Under the pieces are notes generated by a model. That model did not search any database. It had not been told where the DNA came from and was given only the letters and a program-made list of their open reading frames with translations. Shown here piece by piece: positions 40,727-49,061 of a DNA stretch of 53,225 nucleotides. This DNA is from UBA11524 sp034104265 (GTDB lineage: Bacteria; Bacillota; Clostridia; Christensenellales; Aristaeellaceae): assembly GCA_034104265.1 (NCBI GenBank), contig JAXEEE010000019.1, positions 1-53,225 on the forward strand. Direction: 5' to 3'. The position numbers and the translations under genes are program-made. The number at the start of each line of letters is the position of its first letter. Within the stretch, counting starts at the first letter, position 1.

Positions 40727-41942
40727 GCAGGTGCAGGCCATCCGGGAGGTCACCGGCGCAGGGGAGAATCTCCTGCTGTGCGGGGACAGCACCACGCCCC
40801 TGCCGGAGCTGACCCCCTACCTGGGCAAGGTACAGTGCGTGTACCTGGATCCGCCCTTCATGACCGGGGACGCTTTCACCCGCCGCCGCCGCTACGGCGC
40901 GAAGGGCTGGCGCACGGGCAATCCCGCCCCTGCCTATCCCGCTTATGAGGATCCCTGCAAGGACAGGGGCCTGTACCTGTCCCGGCTGCGGGGCATGGTG
41001 GAGCAGGCCCACCGGCTGCTGGCCCCCACGGGCGTGCTGCTATTGCACCTGGACTGGCGGATGGCGGCCTATGCCCGGCTGCTGTGCGACGAGGTCTTCG
41101 GCGAGAAGCGCTTTCTCAACGAGATCATCTGGGCCTACGAGAGCGGCGGCAGGGCGAAGCGGCACTTCAGCCGCAAGCACGACGTGATTCTCGTCTATGC
41201 CCGCTCCCCCCGCTACCGCTTTGACCTCACCCGCGTGCCCCTGGAGCGTTCTGCTGCCCGCCGCAATCACATGCGCCGCGCCGTGGACGAGGAGGGCCGC
41301 AGCTACCGCTCCATCCGCTCCGGCGGCAAAACCTACCGCTACTATGAGGACGCGCCCGTGTATCCCGGCGATGTGTGGACGGACATCAGCCACCTGCAGC
41401 AGCGTGACCCCGAGCGCACCGGCTATGCCACGCAGAAGCCTCTGAAGCTGCTGGACCGGCTGCTGCGCCCCTTCGTGCGGGAGGGTGATCTTGTGTGCGA
41501 CCTGTGCTGCGGCAGCGGCACCACCCTGGCGGCGGCCCAGCAGTTAGGGTGCCGCTTCATCGGCGTGGACATCAGCCCCGAGGCCCTGCTGGTGGCCCGC
41601 AGCCGCCTGACCCAGGACAGCGTCACCCTGCTCTGCCCTGCCGCGTCGGACGCGGCGCCCCTGGAGGCCACCTTCAACGACAATGTGCTGCTGCTGACAG
41701 ACTTCGGCGCGCAGCACCCGCAGTTTCCCGTCACGGAACAGACCTTCGACCGGCTGGAAAGCTGGGCGGCGGGCTACTGGACGGAGGATGGCATGGTGGC
41801 CCTGCAGCATTTCCAGCGCACGGTGCGTCAGCCGGATCTGCCGCTGATGTGCTTCCTGCCGGAGCTGCCGGGGGATCTGGCGGTGTCCACGGTGGATGCG
41901 GCGGGGATGAGGCGGATGTACCGATGGCATACAGCGCCGTAA
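40719..41942 (+). CDS. DNA N4/N6 methyltransferase, beta type, orphan
   Basis: A 407-residue SAM-dependent DNA amino-methyltransferase. The catalytic motif DPPF (residues 44-47) precedes the SAM motif CDLCCGSGTT (about residue 260), the order of beta-class enzymes. TQKPLKLLDRLL is motif X-like and the region between holds the target-recognition part (about 110-235). About 110 extra residues follow the SAM domain. No restriction enzyme is nearby, so it is an orphan and may have a regulatory role. The ATG at 40719 has GGAGG upstream. Confidence 0.9.
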   Translation: MFEQVQAIREVTGAGENLLLCGDSTTPLPELTPYLGKVQCVYLDPPFMTGDAFTRRRRYGAKGWRTGNPAPAYPAYEDPCKDRGLYLSRLRGMVEQAHRLLAPTGVLLLHLDWRMAAYARLLCDEVFGEKRFLNEIIWAYESGGRAKRHFSRKHDVILVYARSPRYRFDLTRVPLERSAARRNHMRRAVDEEGRSYRSIRSGGKTYRYYEDAPVYPGDVWTDISHLQQRDPERTGYATQKPLKLLDRLLRPFVREGDLVCDLCCGSGTTLAAAQQLGCRFIGVDISPEALLVARSRLTQDSVTLLCPAASDAAPLEATFNDNVLLLTDFGAQHPQFPVTEQTFDRLESWAAGYWTEDGMVALQHFQRTVRQPDLPLMCFLPELPGDLAVSTVDAAGMRRMYRWHTAP

Positions 41943-41959
41943 CAGGCTCATGGTTATCC

Positions 41960-41989
41960 TTGACTAACCCTTCGGGGCTGTGGTATGGT
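41960..41989 (+). promoter_or_regulatory. mntP promoter
   Basis: TTGACT (41960-41965), 18-bp spacer, TATGGT (41984-41989), directly before the riboswitch. Confidence 0.62.
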
Positions 41990-41990
41990 G

Positions 41991-42092
41991 ACAACCGTAA
42001 GGGAGTAGTCGGCGCGGAAACGCGGGATGAAGTCAACATATTGGGGCATGCCCCTGGCTTTGTACATTGCGACGAGACTTATCTGGTTTTTT
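41991..42092 (+). promoter_or_regulatory. yybP-ykoY manganese riboswitch
   Basis: The aptamer core motifs are present in order: GGGAGTAG (42001-42008), GTCAACATA (42032-42040) and CGAGACTTA (42072-42080). The closing stem can form between AACC..TAAG (41993-42001) and CTTA..GGTT (42077-42088), followed by TTTTTT (42087-42092). Known members bind Mn2+ and often control mntP exporters. Control could be transcriptional, through the U run, or translational, through the long GGGGG/CCCCC pairing further down near 42110-42150. Confidence 0.85.
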
Positions 42093-42169
42093 CCCCATAT
42101 AATCCATGGGGGGAAGCGACGGATAGGCCTCGTTTTTTCGTCCCTCCCCCAGACGACAGGAGGATTCTC

Positions 42170-42733
42170 ATGAGCCTGATTGAACTGTTTCTCATTGCGG
42201 TGGGGCTGAGCATGGACGCCTTTGCGGTGTCGATCTGCAAGGGCCTGTCCGTGCGCAAGGCGGAGATCAAGCATTCGCTGATTGTGGGCGCGTACTTCGG
42301 CGGCTTCCAGGCGCTGATGCCCGCCATCGGCTATGTGCTGGGACGGCAGTTTGAGTCGCTGATCACCAGCGTGGATCACTGGATCGCCTTTGTGCTGCTG
42401 GGCTTCATCGGCGGCAATATGATCCGCGAGGCCCTCAAGGGCGACACGGAGGAGCTGGACGACTCCTTCTCCTTCCACACCATGATTCTGCTGGCCATCG
42501 CCACCAGCATCGACGCGCTGGCCATGGGCGTGACCTTCGCCTTCCTGCAGGTGCAGATCGTGCCTGCGGTGCTGTTCATCGGCGTGACCACCTTTGTGCT
42601 GTCCGCCATCGGCCTGAAGGTGGGCAATGTTTTCGGCGCGAAGTACAAGTCCCGGGCGGAGCTGTTCGGCGGCGTGGTGCTGGTGCTGATGGGCATCAAG
42701 ATCCTGCTGGAGCATCTGGGCATCCTGGGCTAA
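42170..42733 (+). CDS. mntP: Manganese efflux pump MntP
   Basis: A 187-residue membrane protein with six helices in two inverted halves. The two family motifs with membrane-embedded Asp are GLSMDAFAVSICKGL and ATSIDALAMGVTFAFL. It exports Mn2+. ACAGGAGGATTCTC precedes the ATG. Placement behind a Mn2+ riboswitch matches its known regulation. Confidence 0.95.
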   Translation: MSLIELFLIAVGLSMDAFAVSICKGLSVRKAEIKHSLIVGAYFGGFQALMPAIGYVLGRQFESLITSVDHWIAFVLLGFIGGNMIREALKGDTEELDDSFSFHTMILLAIATSIDALAMGVTFAFLQVQIVPAVLFIGVTTFVLSAIGLKVGNVFGAKYKSRAELFGGVVLVLMGIKILLEHLGILG

Positions 42734-42753
42734 GGGGACACAACAGGCATTCT

Positions 42754-42785
42754 CGGCGCAAGCATAACAGCTGCGCCGGTTTTTT
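42754..42785 (+). terminator. mntP terminator
   Basis: CGGCGCA (42754-42760) pairs with TGCGCCG (42772-42778), followed by TTTTTT. Confidence 0.82.
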
Positions 42786-43029
42786 ATGGACGTGCACATA
42801 TGCTGACGGCTGATCTGCCCGTCCAGCGCACCTCACCAGCCTATCGCTTTCTTCCCTGCCGCCCTTCAACGCACCCCCGTTTTCCCCGATCACCGGCTTG
42901 CTGTTGTCCGACCAGCCCTATGCCACCCGGCACGCGCTGGCCGGGCTTTTCAGGTGGACGGGCGTATACGCTGCCGCACTGTCAGCATGCTCCGCACAGG
43001 TCACACATGCGGCTCCTCGCCCGGGCATG
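42786..43029. other. Gene-free stretch between mntP and the SH3/PGB gene
   Basis: Short frames here have no ribosome sites and read as Pro/His/Arg-rich noise. I see nothing functional other than the flanking terminators. Confidence 0.4.
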
Positions 43030-43068
43030 AAAATAACCGGCAGCGCCGCGTTTTGCAGCCCTGCCGGT
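43030..43068 (-). terminator. Terminator of the SH3/PGB gene
   Basis: ACCGGCAG (43036-43043) pairs with CTGCCGGT (43061-43068); on minus the stem is followed by TATTTTC. Confidence 0.72.
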
Positions 43069-43081
43069 GAAAGATATGCAC

Positions 43082-45760
43082 TTACTTGACCATGCTCTGG
43101 GTCAGCTTCCAGCCCGCGTCGAGGCACTTCTGATGGCTGGTGGCGTAGCTGCCAATGGCCGCGACCTGCGCATCCGTGCGGGGGAAGTGGATGCAGGCGT
43201 GGCCCGCGAAGTTGTTGTCGGTGATGTGCTGCACCTCATGGGGCATGGAGTGGGTGGAGGCCATGTACACCGTGCCGTCGCCGAAGAGCACCCACACCGC
43301 CTTGGGATTCCAGGTGTTGCCGCCGAAGGCCTTCTCCATCTTGGCGGTATCCGCAGCGGTCAAGGGTTCAACCTCCGCGTGGTTGCCGAAGGAGAACATG
43401 TGCACCTGCCAGGAGATGCCCGTGGAGAAGTCGTACACCGTGGCGTACTGATAGATCTTCGCCTGGGCGCGGACGCTGGAGTACCAGTTGGTGTAAACCA
43501 CGTTGGCGGCGGTAAGCCTGCTGGTGGAATTGCTCAGGCCGGGGGTCGCCGTGGGCAGGGGATTCGTGACGGAGCCGGAGGACGCCGCGTTGGCGCTGCT
43601 CAGGGCCGTCAGGGTCTGCTTGCCCGCGATGCCGTCCACCGTCAGGCCGTTGGCCTTCTGGAATTCCTGCAGCGCCTTGTAGGTCAGCACGCCGAAGTTG
43701 CCGTCTGCCTTGCCCGCCAGGTAGCCCAGGCTGATCAGCCGCTGCTGCATCAGCACCACAGCGTCGCTGACGTCGCCCTTGCGCAGGGTCTGGGAGGTGG
43801 CCAGGCTGATGGCCGAGGTGGGCGCGGGTGTAGGCGTGGCCGCACCGGAGACGGTAGCGGAATAGAGCAGGGACAGGGTCTGGGTACCGGCCTTGGCGTC
43901 CCGGACCAGGCCGTTGGCCTTCTGGAAGGCGTAAACCGCCTCCGCCGTCTTGGTGCCGAACTTGCCGTCCGCCGTGCCGGTCAGATAGCCCAGGTCGATC
44001 AGCCGCTGCTGCATAGCAGCCACCGCGTCGCCGCTGTCGCCCTTCTTCAGGGTGGTGAAGGCTTCCACCGTGCCGCCGGCAATGGCTCCGGAGTAGGTGA
44101 TGGCGGACTGGCTGTACAGCTTGATCTGCGTGTTGTAGCCGGCGATGCCGTCGGCGGTCAGGCCGTTCTTCTTCTGGAAGGCCTTGATGGCCGCCACGTC
44201 ATCGGCCTTGCAGGTACCGTCGGGGTTGGCAGTGTAATATCCCAGCTGGGTCAGACGGTTCTGCAGGCGAGTTACCTGGGGATCCGTCACACCCAGGGAG
44301 ATCTTCACCACGTTATCCTGGGTGATGGGCGGGTAGGAGGTCACGGGCGTAGCGGCGGGCGTGGGAATCGGCGCGGGGGTCGCCGTGGCCTTCTGGTTGA
44401 AGGCCAGCGCGCTGTAGCTGAACAGCAGCTCATAGGTGCCGCTGCCCGCTACGCCGTCGGCGTCCAGGCCATGCTTGGTCTGGAAGGTCTTCAGCGCAGC
44501 CACGCTGCCAGAGCCGAACTTGCCGTCCACCGTACCGGTGTAGTAGCCCAGATCCTTCAGGCGCTTCTGCACCAGCTTCACATTCTCGCCGGAATCGCCC
44601 TGGCGCACGGTGGCAGAGGGCACCTGGAAGGTAGGCGCGGGGGTGGGCGTGGCAGTGGGCTTGGGCGTGGCGGTGGCATTGGCGCTCAGGGCATAGGCTC
44701 CCAGCAGCTTGTTCTGGGTCTCCGCGCCGCAGATGCCATCGGCAGTGAGGCCGTTCTTCTTCTGGAAGGTCTTGACCGCACTTTGGGTGGTCTTGTCATA
44801 CACGCAGGAAATCTCGCCGGTATAGTAGCCCAGCTCCTGCAGGCGGGTCTGCACGGTGCCCACCAGGTCGCCCTGATCGTTCAGGCGGATGGTCACGCCG
44901 TCCACGGGTGCCAGGGTCTTCACCTCGGTCTTGACGCCCTTGGCGTTCTTGGGCTTGCCGCTGTAGAGGAAGGCCTGCAGGTTGGCGTCCACAATGCCGG
45001 TGGCGGGGTAGCTGTTGGCGCTCTGGAAGGCCACAACGGCGTTCTGCGTGCCCTTGCCGAAGATGCCGTCCGCCGTGCCGGAAAGGAAGCCCAGCTCCGT
45101 CAGCGCCTGCTGCAGGGCCTTGACCTGCGCGCCCGTGCTTCCCTGCATCAGCACCTGATAGCCGGAGGCGTTCTCCTCCGGGGCCACGGTGACGATCACC
45201 GGCGTGGGCGAGGGCGTGGCGGTGGCCTTGACGATGGTCTTGAGCTGGATATAGTCGGTCTTGACGTAGCCGTCCTGGCCGTTGTAGGTCACCTGGGCGA
45301 AGGTGCCGGAGACCTTGTGGACGGTGATGGTCGCCCCTTTGGGGATGGTAGCCAGCTTGTCGGAATTGACGGACTGCCTGGCCCGCAGGTTCACGCTGGC
45401 GGTGGTCACGGTATCATAGGGATAGCCCGTGGCGGTGGGGGGCACGACGGGGGTGGGGGTGGCCACGTCGCCCGCGGCGGTGGAGATGAACTCCTTCATC
45501 ACATAGCCGCTCTGGCCGTTGTACTGCACCTTGTAGTAGTTGCCCTTGGAGCCCACAACAGTGACGGACGCGCCCTGGGGGATACGGTCCACCAGCGCGG
45601 CAGTGGACGACGCGCTGCGGCGCATATTCACCTTCACCGTCGCAACGGACGTAAAGGGATAGGTCTCCGCCGCAGCGGAAACACACACGGCCATCAGCAG
45701 CAGCAATACCGCCGCCAGCCATACGTACTTCCTACCGATCCATGCCTTCGCCTGACGCAT
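43082..45760 (-). CDS. Exported SH3 and peptidoglycan-binding repeat protein with an L,D-transpeptidase-like C-terminus
   Basis: A 892-residue protein. A signal peptide (about 1-31) is followed by two bacterial SH3 domains (about 33-92 and 113-172), Thr/Pro linkers and six PG_binding_1 repeats of which the first, second and fourth are diverged. The final 140 residues form a separate domain with HSMPHE and GHACIHF (H854, C856, H858). This resembles the SHGCIR active site of YkuD L,D-transpeptidases but with Ala for Gly and His for Arg, so enzymatic activity is inferred, not certain. Likely role: cell-wall remodelling. GGAGGG supports the start and a strong promoter lies upstream. Confidence 0.88.
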   Translation of the reverse strand: MRQAKAWIGRKYVWLAAVLLLLMAVCVSAAAETYPFTSVATVKVNMRRSASSTAALVDRIPQGASVTVVGSKGNYYKVQYNGQSGYVMKEFISTAAGDVATPTPVVPPTATGYPYDTVTTASVNLRARQSVNSDKLATIPKGATITVHKVSGTFAQVTYNGQDGYVKTDYIQLKTIVKATATPSPTPVIVTVAPEENASGYQVLMQGSTGAQVKALQQALTELGFLSGTADGIFGKGTQNAVVAFQSANSYPATGIVDANLQAFLYSGKPKNAKGVKTEVKTLAPVDGVTIRLNDQGDLVGTVQTRLQELGYYTGEISCVYDKTTQSAVKTFQKKNGLTADGICGAETQNKLLGAYALSANATATPKPTATPTPAPTFQVPSATVRQGDSGENVKLVQKRLKDLGYYTGTVDGKFGSGSVAALKTFQTKHGLDADGVAGSGTYELLFSYSALAFNQKATATPAPIPTPAATPVTSYPPITQDNVVKISLGVTDPQVTRLQNRLTQLGYYTANPDGTCKADDVAAIKAFQKKNGLTADGIAGYNTQIKLYSQSAITYSGAIAGGTVEAFTTLKKGDSGDAVAAMQQRLIDLGYLTGTADGKFGTKTAEAVYAFQKANGLVRDAKAGTQTLSLLYSATVSGAATPTPAPTSAISLATSQTLRKGDVSDAVVLMQQRLISLGYLAGKADGNFGVLTYKALQEFQKANGLTVDGIAGKQTLTALSSANAASSGSVTNPLPTATPGLSNSTSRLTAANVVYTNWYSSVRAQAKIYQYATVYDFSTGISWQVHMFSFGNHAEVEPLTAADTAKMEKAFGGNTWNPKAVWVLFGDGTVYMASTHSMPHEVQHITDNNFAGHACIHFPRTDAQVAAIGSYATSHQKCLDAGWKLTQSMVK

Positions 45761-45853
45761 ATCTTCGCCCTCCGCATTTTGTTCCTGGCAACCGGCCTCA
45801 GCCGGATTTTCATCACAAACCCATGGTAATCCACGGATAGCTTACCAGTCTTT

Positions 45854-45882
45854 ATTTTAAGCCACGGCAGAGATTGTGTCAA
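45854..45882 (-). promoter_or_regulatory. Promoter of the SH3/PGB gene
   Basis: Minus strand TTGACA (45882-45877), 17-bp spacer, TAAAAT (45859-45854). Confidence 0.78.
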
Positions 45883-45941
45883 CGGCTTATTTCATATTTC
45901 TGTAACAAAAATTCAAAAAAATTGCCGCAAGGTGGGCCTTT

Positions 45942-45970
45942 TTTCCATCACGCGCACCATGTGGTACAAT
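45942..45970 (+). promoter_or_regulatory. Promoter of the frameshifted gene at 46037
   Basis: TTTCCA (45942-45947), 17-bp spacer, TACAAT (45965-45970). The -35 is weak. Confidence 0.45.
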
Positions 45971-46036
45971 GGCATCATACCGGATCGGGCCTCTGCGTCC
46001 GCTCCGCCCACCATGATCCCTGCTGGAGGACACATC

Positions 46037-46547
46037 ATGCATTCCGAACCGTCCTCGTGGCGTCTTCAGGCCCGCAACGACTTTGACCAGCTGTTCCTGC
46101 ACGACTGCGTGATCTCCTCCTTCGCTCTGGAGGACGGCGATCTGGTACTGTCCCTGGACGAGGGCTTCCAGGCGCTGGCGGGCACTGCCTGCAATCCCGG
46201 CGGCAAAACCGTCCGCACAGGCCCAGCCCAGCTGTGCTTCCGCAGCGTGGTGACGCTGCCTGGCCTCGATTGCCAGCGGGAGTCGTGCCTCTTCGGGCAC
46301 ACATGCCTGCTCCTGTGGGAAAAGGCTGCCTGGCGCCATCCTCCGGCTGATGCGCGCCGGGCGGCTGTCGCTGAAGGTGCTGGACATGCATACCGCCGGG
46401 GCCAGCCTGGTGCTCTCCGGCGCGGTTCTCCAGCCCTGGCGGCGCTTCGGGCTGAACCGGCGGTTTTTCTACTGGGCTGTGTACGGAAGGCCCCCGCTGA
46501 CGGTGGATTTTTTCTGGAACGACCTGCAGCCCGACCCGGTGGCATAA
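46037..46547 (+). pseudogene. Hypothetical protein with a +1 frameshift
   Basis: The ATG at 46037 follows GCTGGAGGACACATC. The frame reads well (NDFDQLFLHDCVISSFALEDG, then LLLWEK) until the AAAA run at 46320-46323, after which it becomes Arg/Ala/Pro-rich. Leaving out one A gives a continuous 169-residue protein: LLLWERLPGAILRLMRAGRL, then RFFYWAVYGRPPLTVDFFW, to TAA at 46545-46547. The product is soluble and beta-rich with several aromatic residues. I do not recognise the family. Lesion or sequencing error cannot be separated here. Confidence 0.7.
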
Positions 46548-46557
46548 CAGGCACAAC

Positions 46558-46598
46558 AAAAGGCAGCGGCGATGCAATGGATGCGTCGCCGCTGCTTT
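46558..46598. terminator. Bidirectional terminator before tdk
   Basis: GCAGCGGCGA (46563-46572) pairs with TCGCCGCTGC (46586-46595), with AAAA to the left and TTT to the right, between convergent genes. Confidence 0.82.
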
Positions 46599-46612
46599 GA
46601 TTCATCCGGGGA

Positions 46613-47191
46613 TCAGTCCCCCATATGCAGATCCCTGAAGTCCCCCAGGTCCCCATTGGCCCAGTGCTTGCGGCACAGGGACACGTATTGGCTGGAGCCC
46701 CCCAGCAGGATCTGGTCGCCCTCCTTGACCACCCGGCCGTTCACCACCCGGGCGTTGCAGATGGCCTTCTTGCCGCACCAGCAGATGGTCTTGATCTCCT
46801 CGATGGTGTCCGCCCAGGCCATCAGCCACTGGCTCCCCTCGAAGAAGTTCCCCTGGAAGTCCGCCCGCAAACCGTAGGCGATCACCGGCACGTTCAGATC
46901 GTCCACAATGTGCACCAGCATTTCCACCTGGGCCTTGGTCAGGAACTGGGCCTCGTCCACAATCACGCAGTCATACCGGCTCACGTCGATGGAGGGTACC
47001 TCCTCCATGAACACGCACTCCGTGGACAGCCCGCAGCGGGACAGCACCGTGCGCTCGCCGTCCCGGTTATCCAGCTTCGGCTTGACCATCAGCACCTTCT
47101 GGTTGCGCTCCTTGTAGTTGTACTGCACCATGATGGCGTTGGCGGTCTTGCTGGAGCCCATGGCTCCATAGCGGTAGTAGAGCTTGGCCAC
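46613..47191 (-). CDS. tdk: Thymidine kinase
   Basis: A 192-residue type-II thymidine kinase that phosphorylates thymidine for the salvage pathway. It has the P-loop GAMGSSKT (10-17), DEAQF (Walker B with catalytic Glu), and a lasso region GLRADFQGNFFEGS. Zinc ligands are the Cys in CWCGKKAICNAR and the later LCRKH. The start is GTG 47191, with AAAGGAG upstream. It follows the double-GNAT gene by 27 bp. Confidence 0.95.
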   Translation of the reverse strand: MAKLYYRYGAMGSSKTANAIMVQYNYKERNQKVLMVKPKLDNRDGERTVLSRCGLSTECVFMEEVPSIDVSRYDCVIVDEAQFLTKAQVEMLVHIVDDLNVPVIAYGLRADFQGNFFEGSQWLMAWADTIEEIKTICWCGKKAICNARVVNGRVVKEGDQILLGGSSQYVSLCRKHWANGDLGDFRDLHMGD

Positions 47192-47218
47192 GACGCGTGT
47201 CTCCTTTGCGTTGGTGTA

Positions 47219-48019
47219 TTACAGGTTCCTGCTGGGGAAAATCATGCTCACGCCCAGGCTCTGGGCGCCAAAGGCCCGGGGCAGGTTCCGCATGGGCAGG
47301 CTGCGGTTCATGATGCGGCAGCTCACCTGCGTCACGCCCTCCGCCGCCATAATGGCCATGCTCCGGTGCAGCAGGGCCTTGCCCATGCCCTGCCCCCGGC
47401 TGCCGGGGACAATGTACATCACCACCAGCTCGCAGGCGCTGCCCTCCCCCGCCAGCACAATCTCGCCGATCAGGTCGGTGTTGCGGTACAGCCCCAGGGC
47501 CAGGAAGTGGGGCAGGCACTGCAGGTTCTGCAGATAGTTCTGGTCGATGAAGGTCACGTCATGCTGCTGCAGCCGCCCAAGGAAGGCCGTCTGCTCCTCC
47601 GGGGTGTTCAGCGGCACCGGCGCCACCGCGCAGCTCATGGGAATCCGCCCATCCCCGGCGGGAATCTGCAGCTGCAGCATCTCCTCCGCGTCCTCGCAGG
47701 AGAAGCCGCTGTGCAGGTAGAACTCCCTCGCCCGCTCGTCTTCGGGCTTGATGGCGGTATACACCCGCGCGCCCACGTTGGGGTTGCTGTCCCGCAGCTG
47801 CCGTGCCCGGGCCACCACCGCGCCGAAGAGCACATACCGTGCCGAGGGCTGGCAGTCCAGGTTGAAGTAAAGGTTGATGGGGCAGTCCGGGTAGATGTGC
47901 GGCTGATACTGATAGATGATATACCCCACGCCCATTTCCGTGCCCATATCGTCCAGGGCGATGAACACGTCTTCCGGCGGGAGGTTGTTGTACATCCCCT
48001 GGGGATGAATCACCTGCAT
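47219..48019 (-). CDS. Double GNAT-domain acetyltransferase
   Basis: A 266-residue protein with two GNAT folds. The N-terminal half (about 1-135) ends in PEDERAREFYLHSGF, a degenerate CoA-side motif. The C-terminal half has the complete acetyl-CoA loop VPGSRGQGMGKALLHRSM. The usual catalytic arrangement is thus retained only in the C-terminal domain. The substrate is unknown. The ATG at 48019 follows AAAGGA. Transcription with tdk is likely; a promoter lies at 48088. Confidence 0.85.
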   Translation of the reverse strand: MQVIHPQGMYNNLPPEDVFIALDDMGTEMGVGYIIYQYQPHIYPDCPINLYFNLDCQPSARYVLFGAVVARARQLRDSNPNVGARVYTAIKPEDERAREFYLHSGFSCEDAEEMLQLQIPAGDGRIPMSCAVAPVPLNTPEEQTAFLGRLQQHDVTFIDQNYLQNLQCLPHFLALGLYRNTDLIGEIVLAGEGSACELVVMYIVPGSRGQGMGKALLHRSMAIMAAEGVTQVSCRIMNRSLPMRNLPRAFGAQSLGVSMIFPSRNL

Positions 48020-48087
48020 GGCATTAAGTCCTTTCAACAGTTCAGTGCGTCTTGAGTAGAACGGCCGCGCTGCTTCGGCCAAAGATC

Positions 48088-48116
48088 ATTGTAGCATACC
48101 GCCCCGCCCAGCGCAA
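48088..48116 (-). promoter_or_regulatory. Promoter of the GNAT-tdk operon
   Basis: Minus strand TTGCGC (48116-48111), 17-bp spacer, TACAAT (48093-48088). Confidence 0.65.
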
Positions 48117-48119
48117 GGG

Positions 48120-49058
48120 TCACTTGCCCTCCCGCAGAACGCTCACGCCCATCAGGAGGAGCATCAGGGCCATCACCGCGTAGAGCAGCCGGTTGTCGAT
48201 GGGGGACTTGTCCAGGGCAAACTCGATCAGGATCACAACGCCGATGGTCGCCGCAAACAGGATCAGCCGGATGATCTGCCAGGGCTTCCAGCCCCCGCGC
48301 TTCACCTGCCGCCACACGCTCAGGCCGATCAACGCGCCCAGCACCACGGCTGCCGCCAGCATGTTGAATTTCACAAACCCGAAGCGGATGAACTCATCCG
48401 CCCGAAGGCTCTCCAGCAGGATCTGGCACAGGCTGATCAGCGCGAAGAACACCTCCGCCACCCGGCCCGCGGGCCGTCTGCCGCCCCGCACAAGGCACAG
48501 GCACACGATCATGGTCACCAGTGCCGCTGCCGCCTCATAGGCGAACACCGGCAGCTGCCAGTCGCCCCAGGAATTCTCCACCGCAAAGGGGAAGCAGTGC
48601 AGCGCCTCGCTGTCCACGTACGCGCCCAGGCCCTGGCTGGTGAAGGCTTCGCCCAGTCGGCCCGCGGCAATCGCCAGCGCTGTACCGGGGGCCGCCAGAT
48701 CCAGCAGTGCGCCGGCGGGCTTCTTCGTGGCCCGGGCGTAGATCAGCACCCCCGCCAGACCCCCCAGCAGCGCGCCAAACATGTTGTACCCGCCCTGCCA
48801 GGGCTGCACCATGAACGCCGCGCCGCCCAGATCCACCAGGATGAACTCCAGCATGGTCAGGCAGTAGAAAAGCCGTCCGCCGATGACCGCACCGATGATC
48901 GCCGCCATGCCCATGGACAGGCAGGTGTTGACGCCGGGATCCTTGCGGCCCAGGTACGCCGTCAGCGCCACGGCCGCCGCCGCGCCCGCCAGCAGGCACA
49001 GGGCGTAGGCCGTCAGGGCGAAGGGGCCCAGCTGCCCCAGAATAACCAGTTCATTCAT
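48120..49058 (-). CDS. Lgt-like (prolipoprotein diacylglyceryl transferase family) membrane protein
   Basis: A 312-residue membrane protein with about eight helices. The Lgt frame is recognisable: GGRLFYCL, QGGYNMFGALLGGLAGV and AGRLGEAFTSQGLG. However, the essential His of FHGG is not present (MFGA instead) and the GRIGNF motif is GRLGEA, although its Arg is kept. It is therefore probably a diverged paralogue with altered activity; a canonical lgt is expected elsewhere, since this window encodes a lipoprotein. The ATG overlaps the neighbourhood of the upstream gene's stop with a 3-bp gap. Confidence 0.78.
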   Translation of the reverse strand: MNELVILGQLGPFALTAYALCLLAGAAAAVALTAYLGRKDPGVNTCLSMGMAAIIGAVIGGRLFYCLTMLEFILVDLGGAAFMVQPWQGGYNMFGALLGGLAGVLIYARATKKPAGALLDLAAPGTALAIAAGRLGEAFTSQGLGAYVDSEALHCFPFAVENSWGDWQLPVFAYEAAAALVTMIVCLCLVRGGRRPAGRVAEVFFALISLCQILLESLRADEFIRFGFVKFNMLAAAVVLGALIGLSVWRQVKRGGWKPWQIIRLILFAATIGVVILIEFALDKSPIDNRLLYAVMALMLLLMGVSVLREGK

Positions 49059-49061
49059 GGC

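Noticed and set aside
40719..41942. Restriction-modification or phage-defence island
   Set aside because: No restriction, helicase, nuclease or other defence gene is adjacent; the methyltransferase is an orphan.
42800..43089. Small coding frames between mntP and the SH3/PGB gene
   Set aside because: Several short frames overlap each other, none has a ribosome site, and the products are Pro/Arg/His-rich.
43529..45240. CRISPR-like or tandem DNA repeats
   Set aside because: The periodic similarity here and at 30590-32060 comes from repeated protein domains of about 65 codons, not from short direct repeats with spacers.
43067..45829. A long plus-strand frame opposite the SH3/PGB gene
   Set aside because: Antisense shadow; domains, signal peptide, promoter and ribosome site are all on minus.
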